DNA of 64,000 bases, taken from positions 19,185 to 83,184 of the forward strand of contig CAYMWF010000008.1 of the NCBI GenBank assembly GCA_964394085.1, read 5' to 3'. Made by a program: the position numbers and the translations under genes. Numbering within the stretch: position 1 is the stretch's first letter; the number at the start of each line of letters is the position of its first letter. The notes under the pieces were generated by a model. It was given only the letters and a program-made list of their open reading frames with translations. It searched no databases and was not told the DNA's origin. This DNA comes from CAYMWF01 sp964394085 [NCBI: uncultured Gemmatimonadota bacterium] (GTDB lineage Bacteria > GCA-2686955 > CAYMWF01). This document shows positions 9,101-17,826 of this stretch, piece by piece.

Positions 9101-9857
9101 TATCGCGGCGGCGATAGCGGCTTCGGTTCCTTTCCGGGACGATTCGGATCCGGAGGCGCCGGCGGCTGTCGAAACGGCGTGCGGTGGGCTTCGGATCACC
9201 GGCACGGTCGGAGAGCTCTGGCGGGACCGGGCGAGCGGAGCGCTGCTGAGGGTGGTTATCCGGCCCGCAGCCATCAACGGAAAAGACTTTATCGACGCCT
9301 GGATAAAACACCTCCTGCTCAACGAGGCTGCTGCAGCAGGCTCCGGCGCGGTCACCGGCTCCGCTGTCGGCTCAGCGACCGCCGTCAGCTCCGCTGCCGC
9401 TTCCCGCTCCGCCGCTGCCGCCGGCACCGCAGCCGGGGGAGACGCCGGGGTGACTACATTCCTCACCGGATGGGAGCGCAAATCCGGCAGAACGGATATC
9501 CGGCGCTTCAAGCCCCTTGCCGAGCCGGGCCCGTTCCTCGACGTGCTCGCTGGATTGTTCATGGAGGGCAAACTCCGGCCGCTGCCGTTCTTCCCCCGCA
9601 CATCCTGCAATTTCGCGGCGGGTGTGAACAAAGATCCCGCCGAGGCGTCACGTGCCGAGCGGATGAAGGGCAGGAAGGGCGCTTTTTCCGCCTGGAAAAC
9701 GTCCTTCACGGGCTCGCCGGGGGAGTCGGACGACCGGGCGATCGCCACCTGTTTCAGAGACGCGGACCCCCTCGACGAAGAGTTCGAGCGCATGGCCTGG
9801 ACCGTGTTCGCCCCGATCCTCGACAACTCCGAAAAAGTCCGGGGGATAGTTGTATGA
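6195..9857 (+). CDS. recC: exodeoxyribonuclease V subunit RecC
   Basis: This 1220-residue protein is the gamma subunit of the RecBCD helicase-nuclease, which processes double-strand breaks and scans for Chi. The N-terminus (LLIHQSNKLERLADIL, then FLVLSKGMEKWLSLELAERLG and ANGEFLFPNRL) matches the RecC family start. Later blocks GRVTFCSMLPMRSIPFLVVCLLG and SYTGRSIRDNSAIPPSPVVDEL are also characteristic. It is about 100 residues longer than the E. coli protein; part of this is an Ala/Ser/Gly stretch at about residues 1043-1085. The start is GTG at 6195 with GGGGAG about nine bases upstream. It overlaps recB by four bases, so the two are translationally coupled. Confidence 0.95.
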   Translation: MSLLIHQSNKLERLADILARNIAADPPDPFGRETFLVLSKGMEKWLSLELAERLGVWANGEFLFPNRLVHRLVEALVPEEERPDTSLFEKEILTWRIMRLLPGLLSEKAFAPVAAYLGGGARPSGLSKRQGASLVSGEVKSVDKVSTGSGDADGESGGIEGADGIAGKTEASRAVSRGTAEADPPSGLRGAVGVRLYQLACRLADTYDQYAVYRPGLLEEWERGGERDDWQARLWRILIEDAAGGCGRTALHDRLFSRLAGGGGELKAALPRRLSVFGVSTLPPVYLDLLSGLSTHLPVHIYFLNPSRGYWGDILSRKESARLAVKEGAPADARAGLFLDEGNPLLGSLGKEGRDFLSLLVDFDGGEGVEAFEDPGEEDMLHALRKDILELRERGSPGERRSAAPAERLQVREDDRSIQIHVCHGPAREIEVLHDRLLDMFDTDPGLEPRDIVVMAPDIEEYAPYVEAVFGAGRAGGAYIPFSIADRGESAGDRVFDGFSAILDLAGGRFGAGAVLDALEIEPVRKRAGFTEKEMELVRHWISELRIRWGMDGRHRESLGLPGFEENTWRAGLDRLLLGYVFPAAGEAGVFRGVLPFGDVEGDGAVTAGKLAGFTGKLRKYARRLETARDPAAWRDLLTGIVDDFLVEDDDTTSSVQSLRRVVSGLATRAAGAGFDALLDKAAIQAFLGDELGVRGSTAGFLTGRVTFCSMLPMRSIPFLVVCLLGLSDTAFPRTRRLPGFNRLSEKPRPGDRSMRDDDRYQFLEAILSARRRLYISYTGRSIRDNSAIPPSPVVDELKDYIARGFASASGDILSGIETVHPLHPFDAACFDGSDPSLFSYSAAHCIPAAARGAARVIPFQREPLPPPPGDEEEGPLPVDAAAFIRFFKNPAAAYLRERLGVSFPSREPEIPESEPFAVEGLDRYSLEDELLQARLEGVDPADLLPLARASGELPHGIQGEAVFREHADIAAAIAASVPFRDDSDPEAPAAVETACGGLRITGTVGELWRDRASGALLRVVIRPAAINGKDFIDAWIKHLLLNEAAAAGSGAVTGSAVGSATAVSSAAASRSAAAAGTAAGGDAGVTTFLTGWERKSGRTDIRRFKPLAEPGPFLDVLAGLFMEGKLRPLPFFPRTSCNFAAGVNKDPAEASRAERMKGRKGAFSAWKTSFTGSPGESDDRAIATCFRDADPLDEEFERMAWTVFAPILDNSEKVRGIVV

Positions 9858-12800
9858 TGAACCGATCCGGACCATCCCCGGGAGAATCCGCCGCTCGCGG
9901 GAGTCTGGCCCCTTTCGAGTCGCTGGATTGTCCCCTCGAAGGCACGACCCTGATTGAGGCTAGCGCCGGAACAGGCAAGACTTACACCATCGCCACCCTC
10001 TATCTCCGCCTTCTCATCGAGAGGGAGCTGCCGGTCGATTCGATCCTCGTCGTGACATTTACCGAGGCGGCCACCGCGGAGCTGCGTCACCGGATCAGAA
10101 CGAGGATCAGGGAGGCTTACGAATTCTTCAGGAACCAGCAGGGAATCCCCGCTTCCGGAGACGATCTTCTCAACCACCTGGCCCGGACGGGGGGCGGCGA
10201 AAACCGGAAAAAAGCCGACCTGCTCGCCAGGGCTCTCCACGGGTTCGACGAGGCGGCCATTCACACGATCCATGCCTTCTGCAGGCGGATTCTCACCGAG
10301 CGGGCTTTCGAAAGCGGGGCCCTTTTCGACGCTGAGCTCGGAAAGAGCCCTGAAAGATTGACGCGCTCGGCGGCGGAGGATTTCTGGCGAAAAGAAACGG
10401 CCGCTCTACCGCCTCTTCTCGTGCAGTTTCTCGCGGGAAGCGGAATCGGACCGGGAACGGTGGCCGGGCTGGCCGCGCGCCTGAGAGAGAGACCCGACGC
10501 GGTCCTGCTGCCGAAGACCGACGACCTTGAAACCATCAGGGAGAGGGTGGAGGCGCTTTTCGGGGACGTGGCGGCGGGATGGGCTTCCGGCCGGAGCGGT
10601 ATCCACGCCGTCCTCACCGACGTGAAGGGGGAGAGCGCCGGTCTGCAGAGGCGAGCCGGAATATACAAAGTCGGCGACGGCCTTGAAAAGAATCTCGAAT
10701 GGATGGACGCCTTCGCCGCCGCGGAAGGCGCGGATCGTCCTTTCGACCCCGGCGTTTTCAGGTTGTTCACGATTTCAGGCCTGAACGAAAACCTCAAGGC
10801 GAACAAGCCGGCGCCGGAGCATCCGTTCTTCCGCCTGGCCGAAAAGTATGCGATCGCGCTCGAATCGTACCGGATCGCCTTCCTCCGCAAGGGAGTGGAC
10901 CGGGTATGGGAAGACGCCGCCGGGGTGAAGGAAGAAGACAGGATTTTCGATTTCAGCGACCTGATCCTGGGCTTGCGTGACGCACTTTTTGACGCGAAAT
11001 CGGGCGGTCGGCTTACCGCAGCGGTCGCATCGAGATACAAGGCCGCTCTCATCGACGAGTTCCAGGATACCGACGCAGCGCAGTACGCGATTTTCAGCAA
11101 CCTGTTCGGCGGCGGCACGCTCTTCCTCATCGGCGATCCGAAGCAGGCGATTTACAGTTTCAGGGGCGCCGACGTCCATGCCTACTTGGGCGCCAGGGAC
11201 GGCGCGGTCCGCGCCGGCACCCTGGAGACGAACTGGCGTGCGGCGTCCCGGCTGGTGCGGGCGGTGAACCGGCTTTTCGAGTCAGCCGGGGTTTCACCCT
11301 TTCTCGAAGATATCGACTTCCACACGGTGAGGCCGGCGGAACGGGGAGATCCTTACCTGCTCGAATCCGGCGGCGCTGAAGAAGCGCCCCTCGTCGTATG
11401 GCGTCTCGACAATACTGAAAATCCGGACAAGAGCCTGAACAAGGAGAATGCGACCGAACTGGCCGCCGAAGCGACCACCGCCGAAATCGCGGATCTCCTC
11501 GAAAAAAGCCGCAGCGGAACACTCAAAATCGTTGAAGAGGGCGGGGAACGACCCGTCAATCCGAGGGATATCGCCGTGCTCGTCCGGTTTCACAAGCAGG
11601 CGGAGATGGTCCGGCGGAAACTCGATGCAGCGGGTATCCCGACGGTCCTCCAGTCCCAGCTGTCGGTTTTCGAGAGCGCTTCGGCGGACGACCTGGAGCT
11701 CGTCCTCAGGGCCGCCGCGGACCCATCGAACGAAACCGCCGTCCGGGCTGCGTATACCACCGTTATGCTGGGAGGGAACGCCGTTGACCTGTTCGAGACG
11801 ATCACGGATCCGGACGAATGGGAGAAGCGTCTCGAAGCTTTCAGTTTGTACGGACGGTTATGGCGGACTCGCGGCTTCATGGCGATGTTCGAGATCCTCC
11901 TGGTGGATGAGCAGGTCAGGCCGAAGCTCCTCGCCCGCCCCGACGGCGTCCGCCGACTCACCGACCTGTCGCACCTGGGAGAGCTCCTCCACGGGGAATG
12001 GCGCAGCTCCAGGCCGTCGCCCGCGGGGCTGGTCGCCTGGCTGGCGGCGCAGATGACCGGCGGCGGGGCAGGTGACTCCGGGGTCGCCGCCGAGGCCAGG
12101 CAGCTCAGGCTCGAAACCGACGCGGACGCCGTGCGCCTGGTTACGGTGCATACGAGCAAGGGGCTGCAGTATCCGATCGTATTCTGCCCGTTCATGTGGG
12201 ATACGCGGGCCGGCATAATCACCGACAAGAAGAAACCCGTCTTCTTTCACGAAAAAACGAACGCCGACAGAAGGCAGTGTGTAGACCTCGGATCCGCAGA
12301 CATCGAAACCAGCCGCGGAGCGGCCTTTCGGGAAGAACTGGCCGAGGAGATCCGTCTCCTGTACGTGGCCCTGACCCGCGCCCGGTTCAAGTGTTACACA
12401 TCGTGGGGGTTCATAAACAAAACCCTCTCCTCCGCACCGGGGTACCTGTTTCATGCCGGGGAGTTCGAAACGGATCCCGTCACACTGACCCGTAAAAAAC
12501 TCGAGAAGCTGGTGAAAAACCGGATCAACGGCGATTCCGGGTCCGTAGAGAGTTTCTGGTCTGAACTGGCAGGAGCGTCCGGGGGAACCATCTCGGTGGA
12601 GCAGCCGCCCCGCGGTCCGGTCGAGTTTACTCCTGCCGCCCGTAAAGACACCGGTGAACCGCCGGCGCCCCGCCGGTTCGGCGGCCGTATCGACACATCC
12701 TGGCGTATACTCAGCTATTCCGGCCTTCTTACCCTTTTTGACGCACCTCATGACGCACCGCGTTCGCTGGCGACGCCGGCCCCGGCTCCCGCGGCGACGA

Positions 12801-13738
12801 GATCCGTTCCGAGCGGTTCCGGCTACGAAGAGAAGGCTCCGCCCGACCTGTCGGATGAGCCGGATCATGACAGGATATCGCCTGCCGTCTTCGCAGCTCC
12901 CGCAGTCTCCGCCGCTCCTGCAGTCTCCGCCGCTCCTGCAGTCTCCGCCGCTCCTGCAGCCTCCGCCGTCCCGGCAGCTTTCGCCGCCCCGACCGCTGTC
13001 GATGAAGACGCCGAATCGATATTCACCTTTCCGGCTGGAAAACGAACAGGCGACTGCTTCCACGAAATCTTCGAGTATCTCGACTTTACGGATTCCGCAG
13101 GCATCGAACCGCTGGTCAGCGAAACCCTCGAGTCGTACGGTTTCGCCGGCGAGGAGAAATCCGCGCTGGTTGCCGGGATGGTGCGCGACGCGGTCGCCAC
13201 GGAAATCGCTCCGGGGCTGAAACTCGAGGATGTGAGCCTGGAAGACCGGCTAAGCGAGCTCGAATTCTTCTTTCCGGTGACGCCGGAGGCGACGCGAGGG
13301 CTTCTCGCTCTTTCGCCCGGGCGCGGCGGCGGCTCCGGCAGCCGGGTTCGCGGCGTGATGAAGGGCTACATCGACCTGGTCTGCAGGAGCAACGACAAAT
13401 ATTACGTCATCGACTACAAGTCGAACCGGCTGGGTTTTTCGCTGGAGGACTACTCCCGCGAGTGCGTCGCTTCGGCAATGACCGCCCATGACTACCACCT
13501 GCAGTACCTGATCTATACCGTCGCCGTGCACCTGCTCCTCGAGCAGCGGCTTCCCGGTTACCGATACGAGCGGAATTTCGGCGGCGCCTGCTACCTGTTC
13601 CTCCGCGGGATGCGGCCGGACCTCGGTCTCTCCCACGGCGTCTTCTTCAACAGGCCCGACGCCGGTGTCGTGTCGCGTCTTGCCGGGCTACTCCGGAACG
13701 ATCCCGGCGGAGCCGGGGGCGGAAGTAAGAGATTATGA
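9854..13738 (+). CDS. recB: exodeoxyribonuclease V subunit RecB (helicase-nuclease)
   Basis: This 1294-residue protein is the 3'-5' helicase and nuclease subunit of RecBCD. The SF1 helicase motifs are clear: Walker A ASAGTGKT at residues 36-43, VVTFTEAATAELRHRIR, Walker B ALIDEFQDTDAAQY, LIGDPKQAIYSFRGAD, VTVHTSKGLQYPIVF and LYVALTRARFKCY. The C-terminal RecB nuclease domain shows the metal-binding GYIDLVCR and VIDYKSNRLG. Between helicase and nuclease lies a Pro/Ala-rich linker with an 18-bp unit repeated four times. The ATG at 9854 overlaps the recC stop (ATGA). The long upstream extension of the frame is only a shadow within recC. Confidence 0.97.
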   Translation: MMNRSGPSPGESAARGSLAPFESLDCPLEGTTLIEASAGTGKTYTIATLYLRLLIERELPVDSILVVTFTEAATAELRHRIRTRIREAYEFFRNQQGIPASGDDLLNHLARTGGGENRKKADLLARALHGFDEAAIHTIHAFCRRILTERAFESGALFDAELGKSPERLTRSAAEDFWRKETAALPPLLVQFLAGSGIGPGTVAGLAARLRERPDAVLLPKTDDLETIRERVEALFGDVAAGWASGRSGIHAVLTDVKGESAGLQRRAGIYKVGDGLEKNLEWMDAFAAAEGADRPFDPGVFRLFTISGLNENLKANKPAPEHPFFRLAEKYAIALESYRIAFLRKGVDRVWEDAAGVKEEDRIFDFSDLILGLRDALFDAKSGGRLTAAVASRYKAALIDEFQDTDAAQYAIFSNLFGGGTLFLIGDPKQAIYSFRGADVHAYLGARDGAVRAGTLETNWRAASRLVRAVNRLFESAGVSPFLEDIDFHTVRPAERGDPYLLESGGAEEAPLVVWRLDNTENPDKSLNKENATELAAEATTAEIADLLEKSRSGTLKIVEEGGERPVNPRDIAVLVRFHKQAEMVRRKLDAAGIPTVLQSQLSVFESASADDLELVLRAAADPSNETAVRAAYTTVMLGGNAVDLFETITDPDEWEKRLEAFSLYGRLWRTRGFMAMFEILLVDEQVRPKLLARPDGVRRLTDLSHLGELLHGEWRSSRPSPAGLVAWLAAQMTGGGAGDSGVAAEARQLRLETDADAVRLVTVHTSKGLQYPIVFCPFMWDTRAGIITDKKKPVFFHEKTNADRRQCVDLGSADIETSRGAAFREELAEEIRLLYVALTRARFKCYTSWGFINKTLSSAPGYLFHAGEFETDPVTLTRKKLEKLVKNRINGDSGSVESFWSELAGASGGTISVEQPPRGPVEFTPAARKDTGEPPAPRRFGGRIDTSWRILSYSGLLTLFDAPHDAPRSLATPAPAPAATRSVPSGSGYEEKAPPDLSDEPDHDRISPAVFAAPAVSAAPAVSAAPAVSAAPAASAVPAAFAAPTAVDEDAESIFTFPAGKRTGDCFHEIFEYLDFTDSAGIEPLVSETLESYGFAGEEKSALVAGMVRDAVATEIAPGLKLEDVSLEDRLSELEFFFPVTPEATRGLLALSPGRGGGSGSRVRGVMKGYIDLVCRSNDKYYVIDYKSNRLGFSLEDYSRECVASAMTAHDYHLQYLIYTVAVHLLLEQRLPGYRYERNFGGACYLFLRGMRPDLGLSHGVFFNRPDAGVVSRLAGLLRNDPGGAGGGSKRL
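12893..12964 (+). repeat. 18-bp tandem repeat inside recB
   Basis: Four consecutive 18-bp units encode repeated APAVSA-type hexapeptides at about residues 1014-1037 of RecB. The second and third units are identical and the others differ by one to three bases. The tract sits in the flexible linker before the nuclease domain, so unit gain or loss would keep the frame. Confidence 0.9.
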
Positions 13739-13833
13739 CGAACCTGCGGTTTTTGCGGTGCCGACCCCCGGAAATGAGGGGATATCGAGAACCTGAAGGT
13801 GATAAGAAACCTGCGGGAGGAGAATAAAAGAGA

Positions 13834-16059
13834 ATGAAGGGCCGAAGCGATACGGGAGCCGGTAAACCGGATAAACTCGGAGCCTTGTGCGGAGGTAATC
13901 TCTTTTCAGCGCTCGATATCGAAATCGCCGGGCTGCTCGACCGGCTGGCCGGCGAAACCGGCGGATACCCTCTCGAACTCGCCGCCGCCCTGGCGAGTCG
14001 CGCCGTGCGTCTCGGCGACCCCTGCATTGAATTGGGAAAGGTTGCGGGTTCGGACCTGGGTCTTCTCGTTCCCGGCGAGAAGTGCGAAGAAACATTCCCG
14101 GCGCCGCCGCTCGAGACCTGGCGCGAGGCCCTGCGCCGGAGCGGGATCGTCTCTTTTCCCGGGGGAAATGAACCCCTTCCGCTGGTGCTCGACGGGGCGG
14201 ACCGGCTCTACCTTTACCGGTACCGCCGCTACGAGAGCGATCTGGTTTCCCGGGTGCTCGATCTTGCGGGTGATCCGCCGCCGCCGCCGGACATCGAAAA
14301 GGCGTCCGCCGTGCTCGCCGCGCTGTTCCCCGCGGAAGCGGCGGGTCCGGATCCGGCTGGTCTGTATCCGGATTCGGTGGATCCGGCTCCTGATGGAACC
14401 GGAACTGCTTCTAGTGTTCCTGTTCAGGTTTCTGTCGCAGCGGATCATGCTGCCGGCGCAGAGGGATCGGAGATTCCGGACGTCGATCGCCAGAAACTCG
14501 CGGCGGCTGCGGCTCTCCTGGGAAGATTCACGGTAATCACCGGCGGGCCCGGCACCGGCAAAACCACCACCGTGGTCAAGGTCCTGGCTCTCCTGATCGA
14601 CCTTGCGATTTCAGGCTCGAACCGCCCACCTGCGACCGGCGCCGCCGGCGACCCCCACGATCCGGGCGCCGATGCCGCCGGCGACTCCCACGATCCGGGC
14701 GCCGATGCCGCCGGCGACTCCCACGAACCGAGCGCCGAAGGCACTGACGCCCCTCCTTCCGAACCGGACACCGGAACCGGCACCGGAGTTGCGGAAAACC
14801 TTCCGCCGTCCGGCAAACCTCCCCTCGTCGCGCTGGCCGCACCCACCGGGAAAGCAGCGGCCCGGCTCCGGGAGACGATCCGCGGCGCCCTCGACCGGCT
14901 GGCCGTGCCGGAGGAGGTTCGGGCGGCCGTGCCGGATGAAGCGGCCACGATCCACCGCCTTCTCGGATGGCGAAGGCACTCTCCATATTTCCGCCGCGAC
15001 AGGTCGAATCCGCTTCCGCACGATATCGTGGTCGTGGACGAGGCTTCGATGATGGATATCGCACTCTCGGCCAAGCTCCTGGACGCCGTTCGTCCCTCTG
15101 CCCGGCTCATTCTCCTCGGCGACCGCGATCAGCTCGCTTCGGTGGAAGCGGGATCGGTCCTCGCCGATATCTGCGACGCCGGATCCGGGCCCGGTTTCTC
15201 GGAGTTGTTCGCCGAAACCGCCTCGACGCTTATCGGCGGGAAGGTGCCCGCGGCCGTTGAAGATTCCGCCCCCCTGGCGGACAGTATCATCGAGCTTGTG
15301 AAAAATTACCGGTTCGGTGAGGGGAGCGGTATCGGCAGGTTCGCCGCCGCGGTCAGGAACGGCGACGGAGAAACGGCCGTTTCCATATTGACGGATCCTT
15401 CTGTCGGGGACCTCGAATGGCTCCCCCCCGTGGAGCCGGGTGAACTGGAGAATGTGCTCCGTCAGCCCGTGCTGAATGGTTTCAGCGGATTCCTCGCCGA
15501 AAACGATCCCGCCGCCGCCCTGGTCCGGCTCGACAGGCACCGGATCCTGTGCGCCCACAGGGTCGGATCGTTCGGCGTCGTGTCCGTGAATCGCTCCGTC
15601 GAAAGGATCCTGGCCGGGCAGGGGCTCCTGTCGCCGGGATTCGCCCCGTACCCCGGCAGGCCGGTGCTTGTAACCGAAAACGACTACGGACAGCGTCTCT
15701 ACAACGGCGATGTCGGCGTGGTCCTGCCCGACCCGGAAGCGGGCGGCGCCGGGGTCCTCAGGGTCTGGTTCGCCGGTGAAGAAAAGAGTGTCCGCGGAAT
15801 CCCGCCCGCAAGGCTTCCGGCCCACGAAACCGCCTTCGCCATGACGGTCCACAAGAGCCAGGGCTCCGAATTCGATCATGTCCTGCTGCTGCTTCCCGAC
15901 AGGCTCTCGCCCATTTTAACCAGGGAGCTCCTCTACACCGCCGTAACCCGCGCCCGCGAGAAAGTAACCATACTGGGCGATCCGGATATAATCCGCCACG
16001 CCGCGTCCCTCCGGGTAACCCGCGCTTCAGGCCTCGCCGACCGGCTCCGCGGCGCCTGA
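13834..16059 (+). CDS. recD: exodeoxyribonuclease V subunit RecD (5'-3' helicase)
   Basis: This 741-residue protein is the alpha subunit of RecBCD, a 5'-3' SF1B helicase. Walker A GGPGTGKTTT lies near residue 236, followed by APTGKAAARLRETI, the Walker B region DIVVVDEASMMDI, LILLGDRDQLASVEAGSVLADI and the C-terminal FAMTVHKSQGSEFDHVLLLLP and LLYTAVTRAREKV. An insertion rich in Gly, Asp, Pro and Thr, partly an 11-residue unit repeated three times, separates the Walker A helix from the next motif. It accounts for much of the excess over the usual 600-odd residues. GGAGGAG precedes the ATG at 13834. It is 95 bp after recB and probably in the same operon. Confidence 0.95.
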   Translation: MKGRSDTGAGKPDKLGALCGGNLFSALDIEIAGLLDRLAGETGGYPLELAAALASRAVRLGDPCIELGKVAGSDLGLLVPGEKCEETFPAPPLETWREALRRSGIVSFPGGNEPLPLVLDGADRLYLYRYRRYESDLVSRVLDLAGDPPPPPDIEKASAVLAALFPAEAAGPDPAGLYPDSVDPAPDGTGTASSVPVQVSVAADHAAGAEGSEIPDVDRQKLAAAAALLGRFTVITGGPGTGKTTTVVKVLALLIDLAISGSNRPPATGAAGDPHDPGADAAGDSHDPGADAAGDSHEPSAEGTDAPPSEPDTGTGTGVAENLPPSGKPPLVALAAPTGKAAARLRETIRGALDRLAVPEEVRAAVPDEAATIHRLLGWRRHSPYFRRDRSNPLPHDIVVVDEASMMDIALSAKLLDAVRPSARLILLGDRDQLASVEAGSVLADICDAGSGPGFSELFAETASTLIGGKVPAAVEDSAPLADSIIELVKNYRFGEGSGIGRFAAAVRNGDGETAVSILTDPSVGDLEWLPPVEPGELENVLRQPVLNGFSGFLAENDPAAALVRLDRHRILCAHRVGSFGVVSVNRSVERILAGQGLLSPGFAPYPGRPVLVTENDYGQRLYNGDVGVVLPDPEAGGAGVLRVWFAGEEKSVRGIPPARLPAHETAFAMTVHKSQGSEFDHVLLLLPDRLSPILTRELLYTAVTRAREKVTILGDPDIIRHAASLRVTRASGLADRLRGA
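14641..14739 (+). repeat. 33-bp tandem repeat inside recD
   Basis: Three units of 33 bp encode AAGDPHDPGAD, AAGDSHDPGAD and AAGDSHEPSAE at about residues 270-302 of RecD. The units differ by only a few bases. The repeat lies directly after the Walker A helix, in a loop between helicase motifs. Confidence 0.93.
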
Positions 16060-16360
16060 ATCCGCTCGCTCCCTCGCTTCCGGCCTCTCCGTCCGCCTCA
16101 TTCCGGTCGGAACCCGCTTATGACTGCTCTGTCAGGTTCCCGCCGCCCCCGCTTTCCTCATGTGAAGAATTTCCGAGAAGTCTTGACCCTCTTCATTCAT
16201 GCCGGCCGCACCTCAGCCGCCGGTTGGCAGGCCGATGAATGGGCGGATAATCGAAAATAACCGATGCAGTTTTTCAAATGGTTGATATATATATGGTAGA
16301 CGCTTCGTTCTGCAGCATGTATCGGCATGTGAATTAAGGGCTTGTTCGCCGGATGGTGAA
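16060..16360. other. intergenic region between recD and the methyltransferase gene
   Basis: No gene is visible. Composition changes from GC-rich to AT-rich at about 16240, just before the methyltransferase gene. A run TTGATATATATATGG at 16282-16296 could hold promoter elements, but no well-spaced pair is convincing. No terminator hairpin with a T-tract was found after recD. Confidence 0.45.
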
Positions 16361-17323
16361 ATGAAGTATTCAATAGACTTTGTTTTGAAGGTAAACGAGA
16401 TTTACCACGACGTTGAAGAGGATGAATATGAAAAGAAGCATCCTGATATTTTCAGGGAAGAAGTGCTCCGATGGCAGAGAATAGGCGGCGATTATATTGA
16501 AAATGAACGAAAAACGATAAGTCTGCTGGATATCGGATCCGGAACGGGATTCGTGCCTCTTCAGGTCGGAGGGCTTTTGAAGAAGAACGATCTTTTTATC
16601 TGCTCCGACATCTCAAAAAATATCCTGGCCGTATGTAAGAAGAATATCTCCGGGAAATCGTTCAATTGTAAGTTCAACTATCTGAAACTGAATGGTTTGG
16701 CGATAAGTCTGGAAACCGGCTCCGTGGATTGCGTGACGATTAATGCGGTTCTTCATCATATTCCTAATTTGGGTGATATTTTTAACGAAATTAATCGTCT
16801 TTTAAAAGTTGGCGGCCGCATAATTATAGCTCACGAGCCCAACAGGGAATTTTTTAAAAACAAATTGTTATGGAACAATTATAAAGTTCTTTCTTTTCTA
16901 TTTGATCCCGGGTCGTTCATCGAGGCTGTATTGAAGAAAATCAAGCTATATGAAACCACCAGAAAGATATACAGGCATGTCTCCGGAAGGACGAAACCGG
17001 CCAGCAGGCTGGTTGATAACATCAACAAGCAGCTTATTGAAGAGGGCATCACGGATGAGCCGCTTACCGAAGGCCAGATTATTGAAATTACCGATATCCA
17101 TTCGCCCACCGCGGGAGGGTTTCACAAGGATAGAGGTATCGACATGTTGCGGATTTCAAAGGAGCATCTGGCAAATTTTGAAATTGAATACCTGGAAACG
17201 TATAATCATTTGTGCAAGGTGAGTTCGCTGAACAGGTTTACAAAATGGTACGATTCTATTCTGAGGAAGGTTTTTCCTGTTTCCGGGTCATCGTTTTCCG
17301 TGGTTCTGAAGAAACAGCATTGA
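16361..17323 (+). CDS. class I SAM-dependent methyltransferase
   Basis: This 320-residue cytoplasmic protein has a Rossmann-fold methyltransferase core. Motif I is LLDIGSGTGFVPLQVG near residues 55-70. An acidic end of strand 2 follows (FICSDISKNIL), then DCVTINAVLHHIPNLGDIFNEINRLLKVGGRIIIAHEP, typical of methyltransferase type 11/25 enzymes. The C-terminal 150 residues resemble no family I can name; the acceptor substrate is unknown. The gene is clearly more AT-rich than its neighbours, with many AAA, AAT and ATT codons, and is followed by repeat debris, which suggests recent horizontal acquisition. No good ribosome binding site precedes the ATG at 16361. Confidence 0.85.
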   Translation: MKYSIDFVLKVNEIYHDVEEDEYEKKHPDIFREEVLRWQRIGGDYIENERKTISLLDIGSGTGFVPLQVGGLLKKNDLFICSDISKNILAVCKKNISGKSFNCKFNYLKLNGLAISLETGSVDCVTINAVLHHIPNLGDIFNEINRLLKVGGRIIIAHEPNREFFKNKLLWNNYKVLSFLFDPGSFIEAVLKKIKLYETTRKIYRHVSGRTKPASRLVDNINKQLIEEGITDEPLTEGQIIEITDIHSPTAGGFHKDRGIDMLRISKEHLANFEIEYLETYNHLCKVSSLNRFTKWYDSILRKVFPVSGSSFSVVLKKQH

Positions 17324-17826
17324 TTGCCCGGGCGGCCGGGTCGCGATTTCGTCTTATGGCCGGCCATCTTCAATAACGACAGTGTCATGACATCCGCTAT
17401 GGAGTCATCTGCGATGCGCTGAACTGATTATATATCAGGAGGATGTAGAAGCATCGCAAATCGATTTACCCCATTTTTATCCGAGTTCCTTGAACATACG
17501 GCGTCCGCAGCTGTTCGAGTCGGGAAATCGACCACATGGCTACGGGCACGTTCCAGGCGGTAAGGCGCTCCCCCTGCCGCCCCGCGGTGACAGCGACAGC
17601 CCCAACACCGGAAGATTGTTGTCTCACCGGCGCTGTTGGCGTATCAATGGTAACCATGGCGCACCGGCAAGTATTAGAGGCATTTGAACCTCCACTCTCA
17701 CCTTCGGTTTAATTCAATAGGCAGAATCGTTTAATTGTCTTAATAGGGCAGGATGATTACTTCGGATGTGTCGGAGCATTGAAGGATTCAGCTGAAGATG
17801 TTTTAGCTCCGCAGGTCGCTATTGAA
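17324..17826. other. noncoding region with repeat remnants
   Basis: No gene is supported. It contains a copy of a motif shared with the 45-kb region (17438-17472, minus orientation) and a stretch at about 17485-17571 closely related to the outer flank of the inverted-repeat element at 38.2 kb. Shared blocks include GTTCGAGTCGGGAAAT and GCACGTTCCAGGCGGT. These look like fragments of a decayed mobile or repeat element. Confidence 0.6.
17438..17472 (-). repeat. about 36-bp dispersed motif, copy at 17.4 kb
   Basis: On the minus strand this reads ATCGATTTGCGATGCTTC followed by TACATC and CTCC. Near-identical copies lie on the plus strand at 45439-45475 and, more diverged, at 45169-45206. Function unknown. 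Confidence 0.75.

Noticed and set aside
6015-9311. 1098-codon open frame on the minus strand opposite recC
   Set aside because: It is the antisense shadow of recC in GC-rich DNA. It has no domain pattern, and the recC frame has clear family motifs over the same span.
9179-9853. N-terminal extension of the recB frame inside recC
   Set aside because: The frame is open because the GC-rich strand avoids stops; the sequence is Arg-rich noise and RecB family similarity starts at the ATG at 9854, which overlaps the recC stop.
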